6,292 bases of DNA from the NCBI GenBank assembly GCA_028702015.1, contig JAQVPO010000076.1, positions 1 to 6,292 of the forward strand, in the 5' to 3' direction. The position numbers and the translations under genes are program-made. The notes beneath the pieces are model-generated. The model did no database searches, was not told the origin of the DNA, and saw only the letters and a program-made list of their open reading frames with translations. Numbering within the stretch: the first letter of the stretch is position 1; each line of letters starts with the position of its first letter. The DNA comes from Synergistaceae bacterium. GTDB lineage: Bacteria; Synergistota; Synergistia; Synergistales; Synergistaceae. Positions 6,224-6,292 of this stretch are shown here, piece after piece.

Positions 6224-6292
6224 TCAAAACCCCGTTTTTTCCGAATGACGTTTTAGCAGAGCCATATTGTTGTTGACTTTTTTCAGATAAGA
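6224..6292 (-). CDS. C-terminal end of an unidentified gene, cut by the window edge
   Basis: The last 22 codons of an open frame enter from the right edge and end at TGA (6226-6224). The residues end in NMALLKRHSEKTGF and are polar and helix-like, which is plausible for a protein tail. Its position, converging on xth with a shared terminator whose T run faces this direction, supports a real gene. The fragment is too short to name a family, and a chance open frame of this length is possible. Confidence 0.5.
   Translation of the reverse strand, partial: SYLKKVNNNMALLKRHSEKTGF

Noticed and set aside
1..6292. CRISPR arrays, insertion sequences, tRNA or rRNA genes, phage or defence genes
   Set aside because: No direct-repeat arrays, transposase or integrase motifs, tRNA folds or rRNA segments were seen on either strand.

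Overview
The window carries five substantial genes and one very short one, at moderate GC with AT-rich spacers. The organism looks like an anaerobic, peptide- or carboxylate-using bacterium. A TAXI-type TRAP transporter, a coiled-coil-tailed serine acetyltransferase and TTG starts would fit Synergistota or a related lineage. No marker gene fixes this, so it is an inference only.

Layout, left to right: (1) the 3' part of an EamA/DMT-type membrane exporter on the + strand (2-865), whose beginning lies outside the window; (2) cysE, serine O-acetyltransferase, on the - strand (880-1599), facing the exporter with a 14-base gap; (3) a 210-base cysE leader on the - strand (about 1645-1811); (4) a two-gene - strand TRAP transporter operon, with a TAXI solute-binding protein (3889-4881) followed by a fused 4TM/12TM permease (1882-3765); (5) a 465-base divergent spacer; (6) an exonuclease III-type AP endonuclease on the + strand (5347-6150); (7) a perfect 18-bp hairpin and the last 22 codons of a convergent - strand gene that runs off the right edge.

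The most interesting element is the cysE leader. Read on the - strand it contains, in order: an extended -10 promoter; a 22-codon open reading frame whose ATG sits at or next to the predicted transcription start and which has three consecutive Cys codons (UGU UGU UGU); two mutually exclusive hairpins; and a strong intrinsic terminator with a C(UUCG)G loop and six Us, 45 bases before the cysE start. This is the architecture of a ribosome-mediated, cysteine-responsive transcription attenuator placed on the gene for the first committed step of cysteine synthesis. When Cys-tRNA is plentiful the ribosome should reach the leader stop codon and termination should be favoured. When it is scarce the ribosome should stall on the Cys codons and allow read-through. 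It is a prediction from sequence alone, and its weakest part is the antiterminator pairing.

The TRAP operon has its own extended -10 promoter. It also has a 13-bp hairpin between the binding-protein and permease genes, which probably sets a binding-protein excess. The remaining genes are ordinary and have no evident functional link with each other.
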